Shown here piece after piece: positions 54,729-63,875 of a stretch of 64,000 nt of DNA. Below the pieces are notes generated by a model. That model was not told the DNA's origin, ran no database searches, and saw nothing but the letters and a program-made list of their open reading frames with translations. Position 1 is the first letter of the stretch, and the number at the start of each line of letters is the position of its first letter. The stretch covers positions 140,910 through 204,909 of the forward strand of contig NZ_WBOL01000006.1 in NCBI RefSeq assembly GCF_008973715.1. Reading direction: 5' to 3'. The translations under genes and the position numbers were made by a program. The DNA comes from Nitrincola schmidtii (GTDB lineage Bacteria > Pseudomonadota > Gammaproteobacteria > Pseudomonadales > Balneatricaceae).

Positions 54729-57254
54729 CTAATCTCTGAGTGCATGTCGTTCGAATTCATCAATAGGCACAGGATAACCAAACAAGTATCCCTGATATCC
54801 TGGACAACGATGCTCAATCAAAAATTGTCGCTGTGCCTCTGTTTCGACACCTTCAGCAACCACACATAAGTTTAGCTCACTGGCCAAACTTAGAATAATT
54901 CGAGTAATAGCGGCATCGTTTGCATCATCCGGAAGGCCATCAATAAAGCAATGATCTATTTTTAACTGATCTAAAGGCAATTGCTTAATATAAGCTAAGG
55001 ATGAGTATCCGGTACCAAAGTCATCTAGGGAGAAGCTGATTCCTTGTTCTTTAAGATGTCTCATACGCTCAATAGCGAAATCTATATCATCCAATAGCAC
55101 GCTTTCTGTTAATTCCAACTTAAGGCGATTTTTAGGGACATTAAGCTGATACATCATATGCAATAGATCCTCCGCGAAAGAGGTTTGCTTAAATTGATGT
55201 GCACTAATATTGACCGAGAGAGTTAACTCGTTAAACAACTCCAAGGCTGACCATCGTGATAACTGACGACAAGATTCTTCTAAAACCCATCGGCCCAACG
55301 GCAAAATTAACCCTGTGGATTCGGCTACAGGAATAAATTCAGCGGGAGATATCAAGCCTTTGCTAGGATGCTGCCAGCGAACCAGTACTTCCGCACCGAT
55401 CAATTGACCGGCTGTATTGACTTGAGGTTGATAAAAGAGAACCAGTTGTTGCTGTTGGATCGCAACACGCAGTTCACTTTCAATCAAGGCTTTGGCGGCA
55501 ATAGACTCCTGCATCTGAGGGTCGAAGAAAAAGATTCGATCGCGTCCCGATTCTTTAGCTTTGTACATTGCCAAATCTGCTTGTTTAAGAAGTTCCTCTA
55601 CCACGGCTTCTTTTCGGGTTAACGCGACGCCGATACTTGCCGTGATAAAATAGTGTTGATCTTCCAGTTGGTACTCTATGCGCAGTGAAGACAACAGCTT
55701 ATCAGCAACCAGCTGTGCCTTTTCAGCGACCTCCTGTTTATCATTGCCAAGAGAAGCAAGCATGATGACAAACTCATCACCGCCAAAACGTGCCACGGTA
55801 TCCTCATCTCGAAGGCTCAGCTTAATTCGGCTGGCCACCTGTCGAAGCAATTCATCGCCCATATCATGACCTAAGGTGTCATTAAGGGTTTTAAAATTAT
55901 CAAGATCGATAAACAGCAATGCTCCAAGTTCATTATTGCGTTGATTGTGTTTCAACTGCTGATGTAAGCGATCAATTAATAAACGTCGATTCGCCAAACC
56001 CGTTAAGGTGTCATGAAATGCGAGGTGTCGAATATTGCTTTCACTCTCAATCAATTCTTCTGCTTTGCGTTTTAAGGCCTCACGCTGAGAGGCTAACTCT
56101 TCATGATAGGCTTGAAACAGAGTGGATGACCATCGAGAGAAAAGTAGAGAAGCAATCACGGCGACAAAAAACGCAAAAGCAACAAGAGTTAAATAGGTTT
56201 TTAATTGATTCGGTGAGCTTTCTTTAAACGTATCTATCTCATTTTGAAGAATGCTGCTGACCTCATCTTCAAAGATGGTAGAAATTAATATCCAGTTCCA
56301 ATAACCCGCAGGCTGAACCAAGGCAAGCTTCCAACGTTCTTCTCCGGTTTCTGCGTTGGACCATAGGTACCGGATAAAACCACCACCTGCTTCAGCCGTA
56401 GTTAACATTAATGAAATAGCTTCACGTTCTATTTGTCGTTGCTGATCAACAGGTAAGAGTTCTAAGTGACGGCTATCCAGTGAGAGTAACACTTTACCTT
56501 GGTCGTCTATAACGGCGGTATAACCCGTTTCACCAATGAGTTGATTACGAATCTGCCTTAATACATGATATTGAAGCTTCATCTCCCACTCGTAGGTGTA
56601 ATCACCGGCACCAATCAACCAATCATACGGGGCAAAGTACCTGACATACGCGAGCTTATCAGCCATTTGCTCTGGATTATCTGGACGATACCAACGATAA
56701 GAAGAAAAGCCTTGCCCTATGGGTTTTTCGGCAGCCTCAATCAAGCCTTGCATGATAAAGTGACCCGTATCATCCTGATTATCTGGTAATAATAATCCTT
56801 CATATTCAGGCGCCGTTGGCAACAAAATAAATCGACCGGTCATTTCATCAATAAAATAGTAGCCTCGCCCATCAAAAAATCGTAAAGGTCGCAAGGTTTC
56901 AATGATTAGAGACTGCAAGGCTTCAGGCTCCATGTGCTCTCGTTGCTGCTGATACAACTTGGTTGCAGTATCTAATGCAAGGTCAACTACCTCGATGAGC
57001 CTCTGGCGCAGCTCTACTTCTTTTTGCGCCTGGGTATACTCAATATCATTGAGAATCGTGGTCATTTCCCTTTGAAGACGTTGTTGCACTTGATCAAACA
57101 ATAAGGTTTCGATGCGTTGAATCGAGTCATGATGATCCTGAATTTTCTGCCAACTAAAAAAACCAGACAAAAAAACCGTCAGTAACAGAACAACGAGCAG
57201 AGTGCCCGCAAGATGAAGACGAGGAAGGGTTCGGGATTTATCGGTAAGCTGCAT
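54729..57254 (-). CDS. Cache-GGDEF-EAL membrane c-di-GMP protein
   Basis: An 841-residue protein. Membrane helix (about 13-32), double-Cache periplasmic sensor (about 40-345, GYYFIDEMTGRFILLPTAPE and GYTAVIDDQGKVLLS), second helix (about 352-370), GGDEF (ARFGGDEFVIML) and EAL domain where the name motif reads EVL (AEVLVRWQHP) and DDFGTGYSSLAYIKQLPLDQ is intact. Both activities are possible. It lies 8 bases before nudF and may be part of the same transcript. Confidence 0.9.
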   Translation of the reverse strand: MQLTDKSRTLPRLHLAGTLLVVLLLTVFLSGFFSWQKIQDHHDSIQRIETLLFDQVQQRLQREMTTILNDIEYTQAQKEVELRQRLIEVVDLALDTATKLYQQQREHMEPEALQSLIIETLRPLRFFDGRGYYFIDEMTGRFILLPTAPEYEGLLLPDNQDDTGHFIMQGLIEAAEKPIGQGFSSYRWYRPDNPEQMADKLAYVRYFAPYDWLIGAGDYTYEWEMKLQYHVLRQIRNQLIGETGYTAVIDDQGKVLLSLDSRHLELLPVDQQRQIEREAISLMLTTAEAGGGFIRYLWSNAETGEERWKLALVQPAGYWNWILISTIFEDEVSSILQNEIDTFKESSPNQLKTYLTLVAFAFFVAVIASLLFSRWSSTLFQAYHEELASQREALKRKAEELIESESNIRHLAFHDTLTGLANRRLLIDRLHQQLKHNQRNNELGALLFIDLDNFKTLNDTLGHDMGDELLRQVASRIKLSLRDEDTVARFGGDEFVIMLASLGNDKQEVAEKAQLVADKLLSSLRIEYQLEDQHYFITASIGVALTRKEAVVEELLKQADLAMYKAKESGRDRIFFFDPQMQESIAAKALIESELRVAIQQQQLVLFYQPQVNTAGQLIGAEVLVRWQHPSKGLISPAEFIPVAESTGLILPLGRWVLEESCRQLSRWSALELFNELTLSVNISAHQFKQTSFAEDLLHMMYQLNVPKNRLKLELTESVLLDDIDFAIERMRHLKEQGISFSLDDFGTGYSSLAYIKQLPLDQLKIDHCFIDGLPDDANDAAITRIILSLASELNLCVVAEGVETEAQRQFLIEHRCPGYQGYLFGYPVPIDEFERHALRD

Positions 57255-57317
57255 ACTACTTAAACCTGCAGTTATATAAATACCATCATAATACGATTTG
57301 AGATATACGGATACGCT

Positions 57318-58208
57318 TTACGTCAGCATATCGACTGATTGCATAAAGTGCCTGAGTTGAGCGATCTCTTCAGGCCAGATTTCCGGTTCAATCGTTTCTA
57401 GAATTAACGGCATTTTCTCGAAGCGTGCATCTTGCATCAGATAGCGGAACACCTCCCAACCGATTTCACCTTGACCTAAGGAGTGATGACGATCTACGCG
57501 ACTCCCCAATGCCCCTTTCGAATCATTCAAATGCATCGCTTTCAGGTAGTCGAAGCCGACAATACGATCAAACTCGGCAAAGGTTGCTTCACAGGCTTCT
57601 TGAGTACGAAGATCATAGCCCGCCGCAAAAATATGGCAGGTATCGATACAAACGCCGACACGGGATTTATCGTCGACCTGATCAATAATTTCTGCGAGGT
57701 GTTCAAATCGATGACCTAAATTACTACCCTGTCCGGCGGTAGCTTCTATCACCGCAACTACCTCTTCTGTTTCAGCGATGGCGAGATTAATAGACTTAGC
57801 AATCTTGGCTAAGCATTCAGTTTCACTGATTTCACGCAGATGACTCCCGGGATGAAAATTCAGCCATACTAAGCCGAGCTGCTCACATCGTTGCATCTCA
57901 TCCAAAAACGCAGCTCGCGACTTAGCTAGGGCATCAGCATCTGGATGACCTAAATTAATCAAATAACTGTCGTGAGGTAAAATCTGCTCTGGCTTAAAGC
58001 CCTGTTGTTCACAACGCTGCTTGAACAGTTCAATACTCTTTTTCGTCAGGGGTTTAGCTTCCCAACGCCGTTGATTCTTCGTAAAAAGTGCAAAGGCATT
58101 GGCACCTATCTCTTGAGCATTATTCGGAGCATTTTCCACTCCACCTGAAGCACTTACGTGAGCACCTATCCAGTATTCAGCCAAACCTATTTCTCCTAGT
58201 GTATTCAT
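57318..58208 (-). CDS. nfo: Deoxyribonuclease IV (apurinic/apyrimidinic endonuclease)
   Basis: A 296-residue AP endonuclease of the TIM-barrel type. Zinc ligands lie in [56 protein letters not shown] and LETIEP. It cuts 5' to abasic sites. The usual IENTAGQG reads VIEATAGQG here, a small change near a ligand Glu. The start is shared with a divergent LysE gene. Confidence 0.95.
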   Translation of the reverse strand: MNTLGEIGLAEYWIGAHVSASGGVENAPNNAQEIGANAFALFTKNQRRWEAKPLTKKSIELFKQRCEQQGFKPEQILPHDSYLINLGHPDADALAKSRAAFLDEMQRCEQLGLVWLNFHPGSHLREISETECLAKIAKSINLAIAETEEVVAVIEATAGQGSNLGHRFEHLAEIIDQVDDKSRVGVCIDTCHIFAAGYDLRTQEACEATFAEFDRIVGFDYLKAMHLNDSKGALGSRVDRHHSLGQGEIGWEVFRYLMQDARFEKMPLILETIEPEIWPEEIAQLRHFMQSVDMLT

Positions 58209-58282
58209 GACAATTTGTGTCTTTACAGCATCGTCTGCGAGTGAGATGCTGCTATTTTACCCGACAATCGCAGGATCTTCTC

Positions 58283-58900
58283 ATGTCTATCGAAGGCGCC
58301 ATTGCCTATTTTATCGCCATCTTTATTTTCGCGATCACGCCTGGCCCTGGTATTTTTGCCTTACTCGCTCGCGGTATGAGTAGTGGTTTTAAAAGTTGCA
58401 TACCCTTGGCGGCAGGCATGACTTTGGGTGATTTACTCTACTTAACCCTTGCCTTTTTTGGCCTTGCTGCACTGGCCGAGCATTTGAATGAAGTCTTTAC
58501 TGTCATCCGCCTAGTCGGGGCGGCATATTTACTGTGGTTGGGTTGGAAAATGTGGACCACACCTATCTCGCTTGCGGCTATCACTGAAGATAAAAGCCGT
58601 ATCGGTTTCATCAAGAGCTTTTTGCAAGGCTTCTTGATTTCATCCTCCAACCCTAAAGTGATTCTGTTTTACATCGCTTTCTTACCCAGTTTTATCGACC
58701 TCACTCGCCTTGATCGCTCTGATTTAGTCTTAGTGAGCAGCCTGACGATTGCCGCGTTAATGGCTGGATTACTGCTCGTTGCGGGCGGAATAGCGACAGC
58801 ACGTCAACTTTTCCGCTCAGAACGCTCTATGAAAGTGATCAACCGCAGTGCCGGTTCGTTAATGGTAGCGGCTGGGCTGTATTTAGCAGGCAAGAGCTGA
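58283..58900 (+). CDS. LysE/RhtB-family amino acid exporter
   Basis: About 205 residues, six membrane helices. The family motif is ITPGPGIFALLARGMSSGF. ATG at 58283 follows AGGATCTTCTC; the longer frame from 58217 is less likely. Exported amino acid unknown. The 220 bases after it lead to the cassette array and hold no gene. Confidence 0.88.
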   Translation: MSIEGAIAYFIAIFIFAITPGPGIFALLARGMSSGFKSCIPLAAGMTLGDLLYLTLAFFGLAALAEHLNEVFTVIRLVGAAYLLWLGWKMWTTPISLAAITEDKSRIGFIKSFLQGFLISSSNPKVILFYIAFLPSFIDLTRLDRSDLVLVSSLTIAALMAGLLLVAGGIATARQLFRSERSMKVINRSAGSLMVAAGLYLAGKS

Positions 58901-59051
58901 GAGCCAAGAGCCAATGTGTACAACACACCATCTCTCAGCATTTAGCTAATTTATAAACCTATTGATATGGGCGTTTTTCGTACGAACCTTGAAGCCTTTA
59001 ATGGTCTTTTTGATTTGTGTCCGTAACGTACACGATTTGCTCTCCTAGATT

Positions 59052-59129
59052 TCATAAAGCTCTAGCACAGCGGCACGAATGAAGTGAGTGTCGGGTGCCT
59101 CAGGCACGAACTGCTGCGGCTTGTTATGC
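59052..59129 (-). other. Integron attC site 1 (degenerate outer end)
   Basis: R'' box GCATAAC (59123-59129 on the minus strand) includes the TAA stop of higA-1. The other end, about 59052-59058, reads CTTTATGA in place of GTTATGC, so it is imperfect. A GCC-rich imperfect inverted repeat lies between. This is the array's chromosome-side limit. Confidence 0.5.
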
Positions 59130-59420
59130 AGCTGTAAGCTGAACCTTTTGCACCTTATCTAAACTTAACTTTTTACCAGCATGCCACAAATCATAAGCAT
59201 CCTGCATAGCCAACCAACTTTCTGGGCTTCTACCCAAAGCTTTAGATAGACGAAGGGCCATTTCTGGGCTTATGCCACTTTGACACCTCAAGATTCGATT
59301 GAGTGTAGATGGCGAAACATCTAATTTTTCCGCAAGATATCGACAACTCAAACCAAAAGGTTCCATATAGGTTGCCAAAATAAATTCTCCAGGATGGACT
59401 GGATTAAACATTATAGACAT
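59124..59420 (-). CDS. higA: HigA-type antitoxin (cassette 1)
   Basis: A 98-residue XRE helix-turn-helix antitoxin (FNPVHPGEFILATYMEPFGL; LSPSTLN-like recognition helix in DVSPSTLNRILRC). It neutralises and co-represses the HigB toxin encoded upstream, with start overlapping the toxin stop. The stop codon TAA lies inside the attC R'' box. Confidence 0.9.
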   Translation of the reverse strand: MSIMFNPVHPGEFILATYMEPFGLSCRYLAEKLDVSPSTLNRILRCQSGISPEMALRLSKALGRSPESWLAMQDAYDLWHAGKKLSLDKVQKVQLTAA

Positions 59421-59698
59421 CAGTGATAATCCTCATAATCTAGCAGATACACATGACCATCACGAAATTCAAAGGTCAAACGCCAATTGCCACTGACCGT
59501 TATTGACCAAATACCCTTGCGATCACCTTTTAGCGGATGCAATTTGTATCCTGGAATGTCGAGATCTGAAACTTCCATCGCAGTATTCAAGGCGGTTAAT
59601 TGCATACGCAATCTGGTCGCATGTTTTACCTGAATGCCTCGCGTACTTCCTGTTTCGAAGTAAAGCTTCAGTCCTTTGTGCTTGAAAGTTCTAATCAT
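59420..59698 (-). CDS. higB: HigB-type toxin, mRNA interferase (cassette 1)
   Basis: About 92 residues, RelE-like fold. Characteristic MIRTFKHKGLKLYFETGSTR, GYKLHPLKGDRKGIWSITV and terminal DYEDYH. HigB cuts mRNA on the ribosome. I chose ATG at 59698; the longer frame adds 6 residues upstream of the likely transcription start. Toxin-first order is the HigBA norm. Confidence 0.9.
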   Translation of the reverse strand: MIRTFKHKGLKLYFETGSTRGIQVKHATRLRMQLTALNTAMEVSDLDIPGYKLHPLKGDRKGIWSITVSGNWRLTFEFRDGHVYLLDYEDYH

Positions 59699-59704
59699 GT
59701 ATTG

Positions 59705-59732
59705 AGTGTAGCGCAATGCGCAACAGTGTCAA
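59705..59732 (-). promoter_or_regulatory. Leaderless promoter and operator of HigBA cassette 1
   Basis: TTGACA (59732-59727) and TACACT (59710-59705) with a 16-base spacer. The spacer holds the dyad GCGCAATGCGC (59711-59721), a likely HigA operator. The higB ATG is 6 bases past the -10, at the expected transcription start. Confidence 0.75.
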
Positions 59733-59735
59733 GCT

Positions 59736-59808
59736 ACATAACGCCTGTCATCACAGGTGATAAAGCCTAAGCGGAGGTTTTGGCATCCAATGCACGGCTT
59801 GGTTATGC
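59736..59808 (-). other. Integron attC site 2
   Basis: R'' GCATAAC (59808-59802) holds the higA-2 stop; R' is GTTATGT (59742-59736). The 73-base site separates the two HigBA cassettes. Its inner stem is imperfect, with several partial hairpins. Confidence 0.7.
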
Positions 59809-60117
59809 AGCATGTAGCGGTTTGATTCGATCCACTTCTTCCTTGATCGACTGCGCGGCAGTCCAAAGATCAACAGACCGCTGTGCATTCAGCCAGAATT
59901 CCGGTGAATTACCAAACAAACGGGCAAGCCGGAGCGCCATTTCAGGGCTAACAGCACGACGCTCGCGCAGTAATTCATTCACTGACTGACGAGAGACACC
60001 CAAAGATTCGGCCAACCCCGAAACCGTCAGACCATAGTCCGGAAGAAAATCTTCCCTCAGCATTTCGCCAGGATGAGTGGGTTTGCGCTGCATACCAGTC
60101 GTATTAGGAATAGCCAT
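59803..60117 (-). CDS. higA: HigA-type antitoxin (cassette 2)
   Basis: A 104-residue XRE antitoxin (QRKPTHPGEMLREDFLPDYG; HTH in LGVSRQSVNELLRERRAVSP). It differs from cassette 1 in most positions, so these are separate acquisitions. The TAA stop is in the attC R'' box. Confidence 0.9.
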   Translation of the reverse strand: MAIPNTTGMQRKPTHPGEMLREDFLPDYGLTVSGLAESLGVSRQSVNELLRERRAVSPEMALRLARLFGNSPEFWLNAQRSVDLWTAAQSIKEEVDRIKPLHAA

Positions 60118-60130
60118 ATCATCACCTCAC

Positions 60131-60412
60131 TCAGTGGTAGTCACACACTTCGACTTCATACGCATCACCATCTTCAAAACGAAAACAGATACGCCACTGA
60201 TCATTGATTGAAATTGCGTGCTGCCCCTGCCTGTTTCCCGACAGCGAGTGAAGGCGATTGCCGGGCGGCACTTTCAAATCCTCTAGCTGTGCGGCCAGAT
60301 CCACGTATTCAAGTTTTCTAGCAGCTCTCGGTGCAACATCCGCAGGAAATTTCTTTGACTTACCCTTGGAATAGAGTTCTTGGGTTCGTTTGTCAGCAAA
60401 GGATTTGATCAT
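60131..60412 (-). CDS. higB: HigB-type toxin, mRNA interferase (cassette 2)
   Basis: A 93-residue RelE/HigB toxin (MIKSFADKRTQELYSKGKSK; GNRQGQHAISINDQWRICFR; end VCDYH). It precedes its antitoxin by 13 bases. Its ATG lies 8 bases after the -10, so the mRNA is probably leaderless. Confidence 0.9.
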   Translation of the reverse strand: MIKSFADKRTQELYSKGKSKKFPADVAPRAARKLEYVDLAAQLEDLKVPPGNRLHSLSGNRQGQHAISINDQWRICFRFEDGDAYEVEVCDYH

Positions 60413-60419
60413 GAAATAT

Positions 60420-60448
60420 AGTGTACTTCGTCACGTGACACTTGTCAA
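60420..60448 (-). promoter_or_regulatory. Leaderless promoter and operator of HigBA cassette 2
   Basis: TTGACA (60448-60443) and TACACT (60425-60420) with the ideal 17-base spacer, containing the perfect palindrome GTCACGTGAC (60430-60439). The higB ATG starts at 60412. Confidence 0.82.
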
Positions 60449-60466
60449 TTAGGCGTGAGAATAACT

Positions 60467-60544
60467 GCATAACGCCCGGCACACGTGCCGATTTGTAGCC
60501 GCAGAGCGGAGGAAAATCGGTCACTGTGCTGCCGTTTGTTAGGC
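60467..60544 (-). other. Integron attC site 3
   Basis: R'' GCCTAAC (60544-60538) contains the stop of the GFA gene; R' is GTTATGC (60473-60467). Between them GGCAGCACAGTGACCGATTT and AAATCGGCACGTGTGCC pair with a few extra-helical bases, the classic attC hairpin. Length 78. Confidence 0.85.
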
Positions 60545-60955
60545 CTTATTAAGGTGAGGCTCATACGCAGCCTCGAATTGCGGAAGGTCGTCATTGATAG
60601 ACCACCAATTAGCTTTAGAGCCTGTATAGAAATGCGCCACTGGCCTTACGGACAAAGGCTCATTTATCAGTCCCACTCTTATCCGTAGCACGCCCGGCAG
60701 TGCGTCTTTTTTGCTGTAGATCGGCGAACCGCACACGTTACAAAAAACTCGCTGCTTGCCAGGCGATGCCTCAAAAGATTTCAGTAGTTCAGCGCCACTA
60801 TCAAGCTGGAAAGCAGTTGCTTTGACGGGTGAGTTGGTGGCGAAGGCAATACCCTGCGCCTTTCGGCACTGAGAGCAGTGACAGACTTGAATTGGCTCTA
60901 GCTCATCCAAAATTTTGAAGCGGACTCCACCGCACAAGCAATTACCCGTGTACAA
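60539..60955 (-). CDS. GFA-family (glutathione-dependent formaldehyde-activating-like) cassette protein
   Basis: About 138 residues with the Cys-rich zinc pattern of the GFA/CENP-V fold: GNCLCGGVRF, CHCSQCRKAQG and CNVCGSPIYS. Few members have a proven activity. I prefer the TTG at 60955 behind AAGGAG; the ATG at 60997 would place the first 8 codons inside attC site 4. The stop lies in the R'' box of attC 3. Confidence 0.82.
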   Translation of the reverse strand: MYTGNCLCGGVRFKILDELEPIQVCHCSQCRKAQGIAFATNSPVKATAFQLDSGAELLKSFEASPGKQRVFCNVCGSPIYSKKDALPGVLRIRVGLINEPLSVRPVAHFYTGSKANWWSINDDLPQFEAAYEPHLNKA

Positions 60956-60973
60956 AATGCTCTCCTTGTCTTT

Positions 60974-61044
60974 GCCTAACGCCGCGCTCTGCGGCAAATT
61001 TGGAGCGCAGCGGAAATTTGTCCGGCAGCAGCGCTTTGTTATGC
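60974..61044 (-). other. Integron attC site 4
   Basis: R'' GCATAAC (61044-61038) and R' GTTAGGC (60980-60974), length 71. The inner arms CGCTGCTGCCGGACAAATTT and AAATTTGCCGCAGAGCGCGG pair well with bulges. It separates the GFA cassette from the large decayed cassette, whose stop codon falls in R''. Confidence 0.88.
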
Positions 61045-62687
61045 CTGAGATCTATCAACATTTTTTTGCAATCTTCTTCTTAACTCGTCAGATAGATCAA
61101 TCTCATATGGAATACGATCAAACTCTTCAAATGCATCAAGAAGATATTGAGCGTATTCATAAGATGTTGTGCCCATGCTAAATCCGCCACACATAATGGA
61201 GTTGATCAATGCGTCTGCGTAAGGCTGTGTTGCGGCTACTTTCTGCAACTCGAAGTATCGCCGATATACGATATCCATTATGTATTTTTTAAACCTATCC
61301 GAAAGCGCATCAGTCATCAGTATCTGTTTGACTACTTGACCAAGTGCCAACATGCTACTTTTAGGTATGTTCCCATTTTCGTGGTGTGCCGATGTTGTTT
61401 CTAGTGCAACGTTCTCTTGATCCAACGGAAGATGGTCAACAGCAGAGGCCCACTTACAAAGACAAGACGTTATTTCATAGAGTGCATAATGGTATTTAGT
61501 AGGCCACTCTGCATAAAAGTCGACCAGTTTCTCGTTGGGATCTAAATTTCTTACAATACGTTCAACAAAATGCGTAAAGTAGTAAAGCCACATATGCCAT
61601 TGTATGTTCTGATACAAAGCGCTTGTGACCATGATGTCGAAAAATCTAATTCCCACCAGAAGCTTTGAATCCCACTGGCCCTCCTCAAAAAAATCACCCA
61701 TTGGTTCGTTATATGGGTCAGGTAAGGAGCTACTGTACAACTTATCTAGATGGGCAATAACAAATTCCCCAATAGGCTTATATACCCCGTATCTTTTAGC
61801 AACCTTGCAATCTTCGAATAAGCAATTGAGGAGCCGGTTTCTTTTAGGGAGAGCATAACGATCTCGGCCCACAAGGTTCTGATTGTTACGCACTTCATGG
61901 TACAAAACGCTTTTTGTATCTTCTGCCAAGTATTTTAGGTACGTATCTACAAACTCATTATTCTCGTGAAATTCATATGGGAATATTTGCAACGCGAAAT
62001 ATGGCCTTATTTCAGAAATTGCTTTGACTGTATTTCTGTTTATCAACACCTCATGAACAATTTCTTTTGCGACCTCCTTTTCTCTTTCATAGGTTGGAAA
62101 TAATCGAACCAACAGCCTAGAGCACTTCCTTAGGAGGGTATGGATTATATCACGCCCCATTGATTCACTTTTTTTGGTAGAACCATCTAACTCAGAAATC
62201 AATGATCGAATATCTGGATAGTCTCTTGAATGCCGTTGAAAATAGGCCTAGAGTCTTGAGAGTACGAAGCGCCCATTATATATACGTGCAACATGGTTGA
62301 TATTTCTCTCGATCAACGAGAATAGCTCAGAGTATTTTTTCTCACGCGAAAGCTCAAAAACATATTCCCTGAATTTAACAACGTTAGATCTAGAGAGCCG
62401 TCTAATACGCAGGTAAACGTATAAAGCTAGGGACATTAGCAGGATGACTAAAAATGAAGCATTAGAAGGCGTGATTGACCATCTAGAAAGATTTAAACTT
62501 GGCGTAAGTCCCAAGGATCTAAATGTCTGGTAGAACTGCAAATACAGAATAGACGCCACGGTGATTAGCAGTATTCCCATCCAACCTTTCCAAATCGAAG
62601 AGATATCTCTAACCGTCTTACCCTAGGAACAATTGCATACACTGCGACAAATAAACCCGCAACTGTTATCAGGCTATCTAGGTTCAC
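61039..62687 (-). pseudogene. Large cassette gene split by an in-frame amber stop and an upstream frameshift
   Basis: Two long frames, 62580-62251 and 62247-61039, share the same reading frame and are separated only by TAG at 62250-62248. Codons after it (AYFQRHSRDYPDIRS) run straight into the second part (LISELDGSTKKSE). Upstream, GTG at 62687 behind AGAGAGG begins MNLDSLITVAGLFVAVYAIV and then ...RFGKVGW in another frame, joining near 62582. The repaired product would be about 550 residues with N-terminal membrane helices and a long soluble part. I do not recognise a family. Read-through of TAG cannot be excluded. Confidence 0.75.
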
Positions 62688-62705
62688 ACACTACCTCTCA
62701 AAGGG

Positions 62706-62712
62706 GCATAAC
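62706..62712 (-). other. Lone recombination core site at the upstream limit of the cassette array
   Basis: GTTATGC on the minus strand is the right form for an R' core site and marks the start of the large cassette. No matching R'' box or clear attC stem is visible beyond it, and no integrase gene follows. Confidence 0.5.
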
Positions 62713-62989
62713 ATTTTTCATTCTGTGCATGCGCGTTTTGTCATTCTTGATAAACGCAACAAAACTAAACATCCATTTGATTTTTGTAAACTATTAGAAA
62801 ATGCAGACAGGTTCAACAAAAATCAATCCAAGCATGCACACTTTGCTTTGAGTGCATGCCTCATATCTCAAAAATAACCATTTCAAACCATTGAATTATA
62901 AAACTAAAAATAATTCACACAGTGATAATCAAGCATTAACACTCCCCTAAACGAGCACTTGATAGATTAAAGATAGAAAGAATACGTAT
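62713..62989. other. AT-rich gap with repeated GTGCATGC
   Basis: No gene seen. GTGCATGC occurs at 62725-62732 and 62852-62859, and its complement GCATGCAC at 62832-62839; the last two form an inverted repeat around 12 bases. An attI site and integrase would be expected near here in a complete integron, but neither is apparent. Confidence 0.5.
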
Positions 62990-63808
62990 CTAGTGTTGAC
63001 GAATCAGCTCAGAAAAAGTCTGCTCTTGAGGATTAACAGAAGCTGAAATCCTTCCTTTTGCCCTTAACAACGAGATATCAACACCTTGTTCTAACCATCC
63101 TTTTTCTTGTGCAAACTCATCACCAAAACCGGGAAGTAACACTCGATAATCAAACATATGCCGAGAAAAGCGATAGTCGGGATCATGCTTCAGCAAACTA
63201 GTCACGCAGTTATGTAGCAAGGTGTTGTAGAAGGCTGGCTGTTGATTGAGCGTTTGTGTCTCTTCCATCAGGCTGTTAAATAAATAGTGTTGATGCTCGA
63301 TGGGCAAGGTCAGTGGATAAAGGTATACCTTCTCACCACGCACATAACTTCTTAAGCCAATAATATCTTCTTCTGTGCCGAGCACATTGATTCGCTGATA
63401 GTTCCGAAACAAGCCCTTGAGCGGACTGTATCTTTGCTCAGGTCGTATCCTTGCTTCTACTGATACCACAAGAAAAACAGAATCACTCTTTGCATCTGGG
63501 TTTGCAAATTCAAAGCTTAAAAAAGCATGTGCGAAACCGTAACCGGCAAAGTGAGATAAACCTAACCAAACGCCTATTAACTGATCTAAGGAATATTCTT
63601 GAGTAAGGTAGTTGGCTGATGTTACTGAACCTTCATGATCATAGAGAAAGTCACGGATATTACTAACTTTATAGCGATCAGCAACGAGTTCAACACTGGG
63701 TAGTTGGGCCTGAAGAGGATGCCACTCACCTTCATGAGACGGCTTCTTGACAATAATCCAGATAAGCAAGATCAAGAATAAAGCAATGAAAATCCATTTC
63801 TTTGTCAT
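62990..63808 (-). CDS. DUF4105-like membrane-anchored protein
   Basis: About 272 residues. An N-terminal helix (KKWIFIALFLILLIWIIV) anchors a periplasmic domain with the DUF4105 pattern, including FAGYGFAHAFLSFEFANPD, VYLYPLTLP and the Cys/His part FYNTLLHNCVTSLLKH. Related domains are found in the N-terminal half of Lnb lipoprotein acyltransferase. ATG at 63808 is my choice; the longer frame starts at 63850. A group II intron end lies about 68 bases upstream. Confidence 0.75.
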   Translation of the reverse strand: MTKKWIFIALFLILLIWIIVKKPSHEGEWHPLQAQLPSVELVADRYKVSNIRDFLYDHEGSVTSANYLTQEYSLDQLIGVWLGLSHFAGYGFAHAFLSFEFANPDAKSDSVFLVVSVEARIRPEQRYSPLKGLFRNYQRINVLGTEEDIIGLRSYVRGEKVYLYPLTLPIEHQHYLFNSLMEETQTLNQQPAFYNTLLHNCVTSLLKHDPDYRFSRHMFDYRVLLPGFGDEFAQEKGWLEQGVDISLLRAKGRISASVNPQEQTFSELIRQH

Positions 63809-63875
63809 TAACACGAGAATACTCACCTGAACATAATAATGACAAATCATAGCACAGTGATTGCGCTGAATAGAA

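Noticed and set aside
58217..58282. Upstream in-frame start for the LysE gene
   Set aside because: It would add a charged, cysteine-rich leader unlike the family; ATG at 58283 begins the conserved first helix.
62725..62859. GTGCATGC repeats considered as an attC or attI site
   Set aside because: No R'' or paired core boxes at the right distance; the hairpin is too simple.
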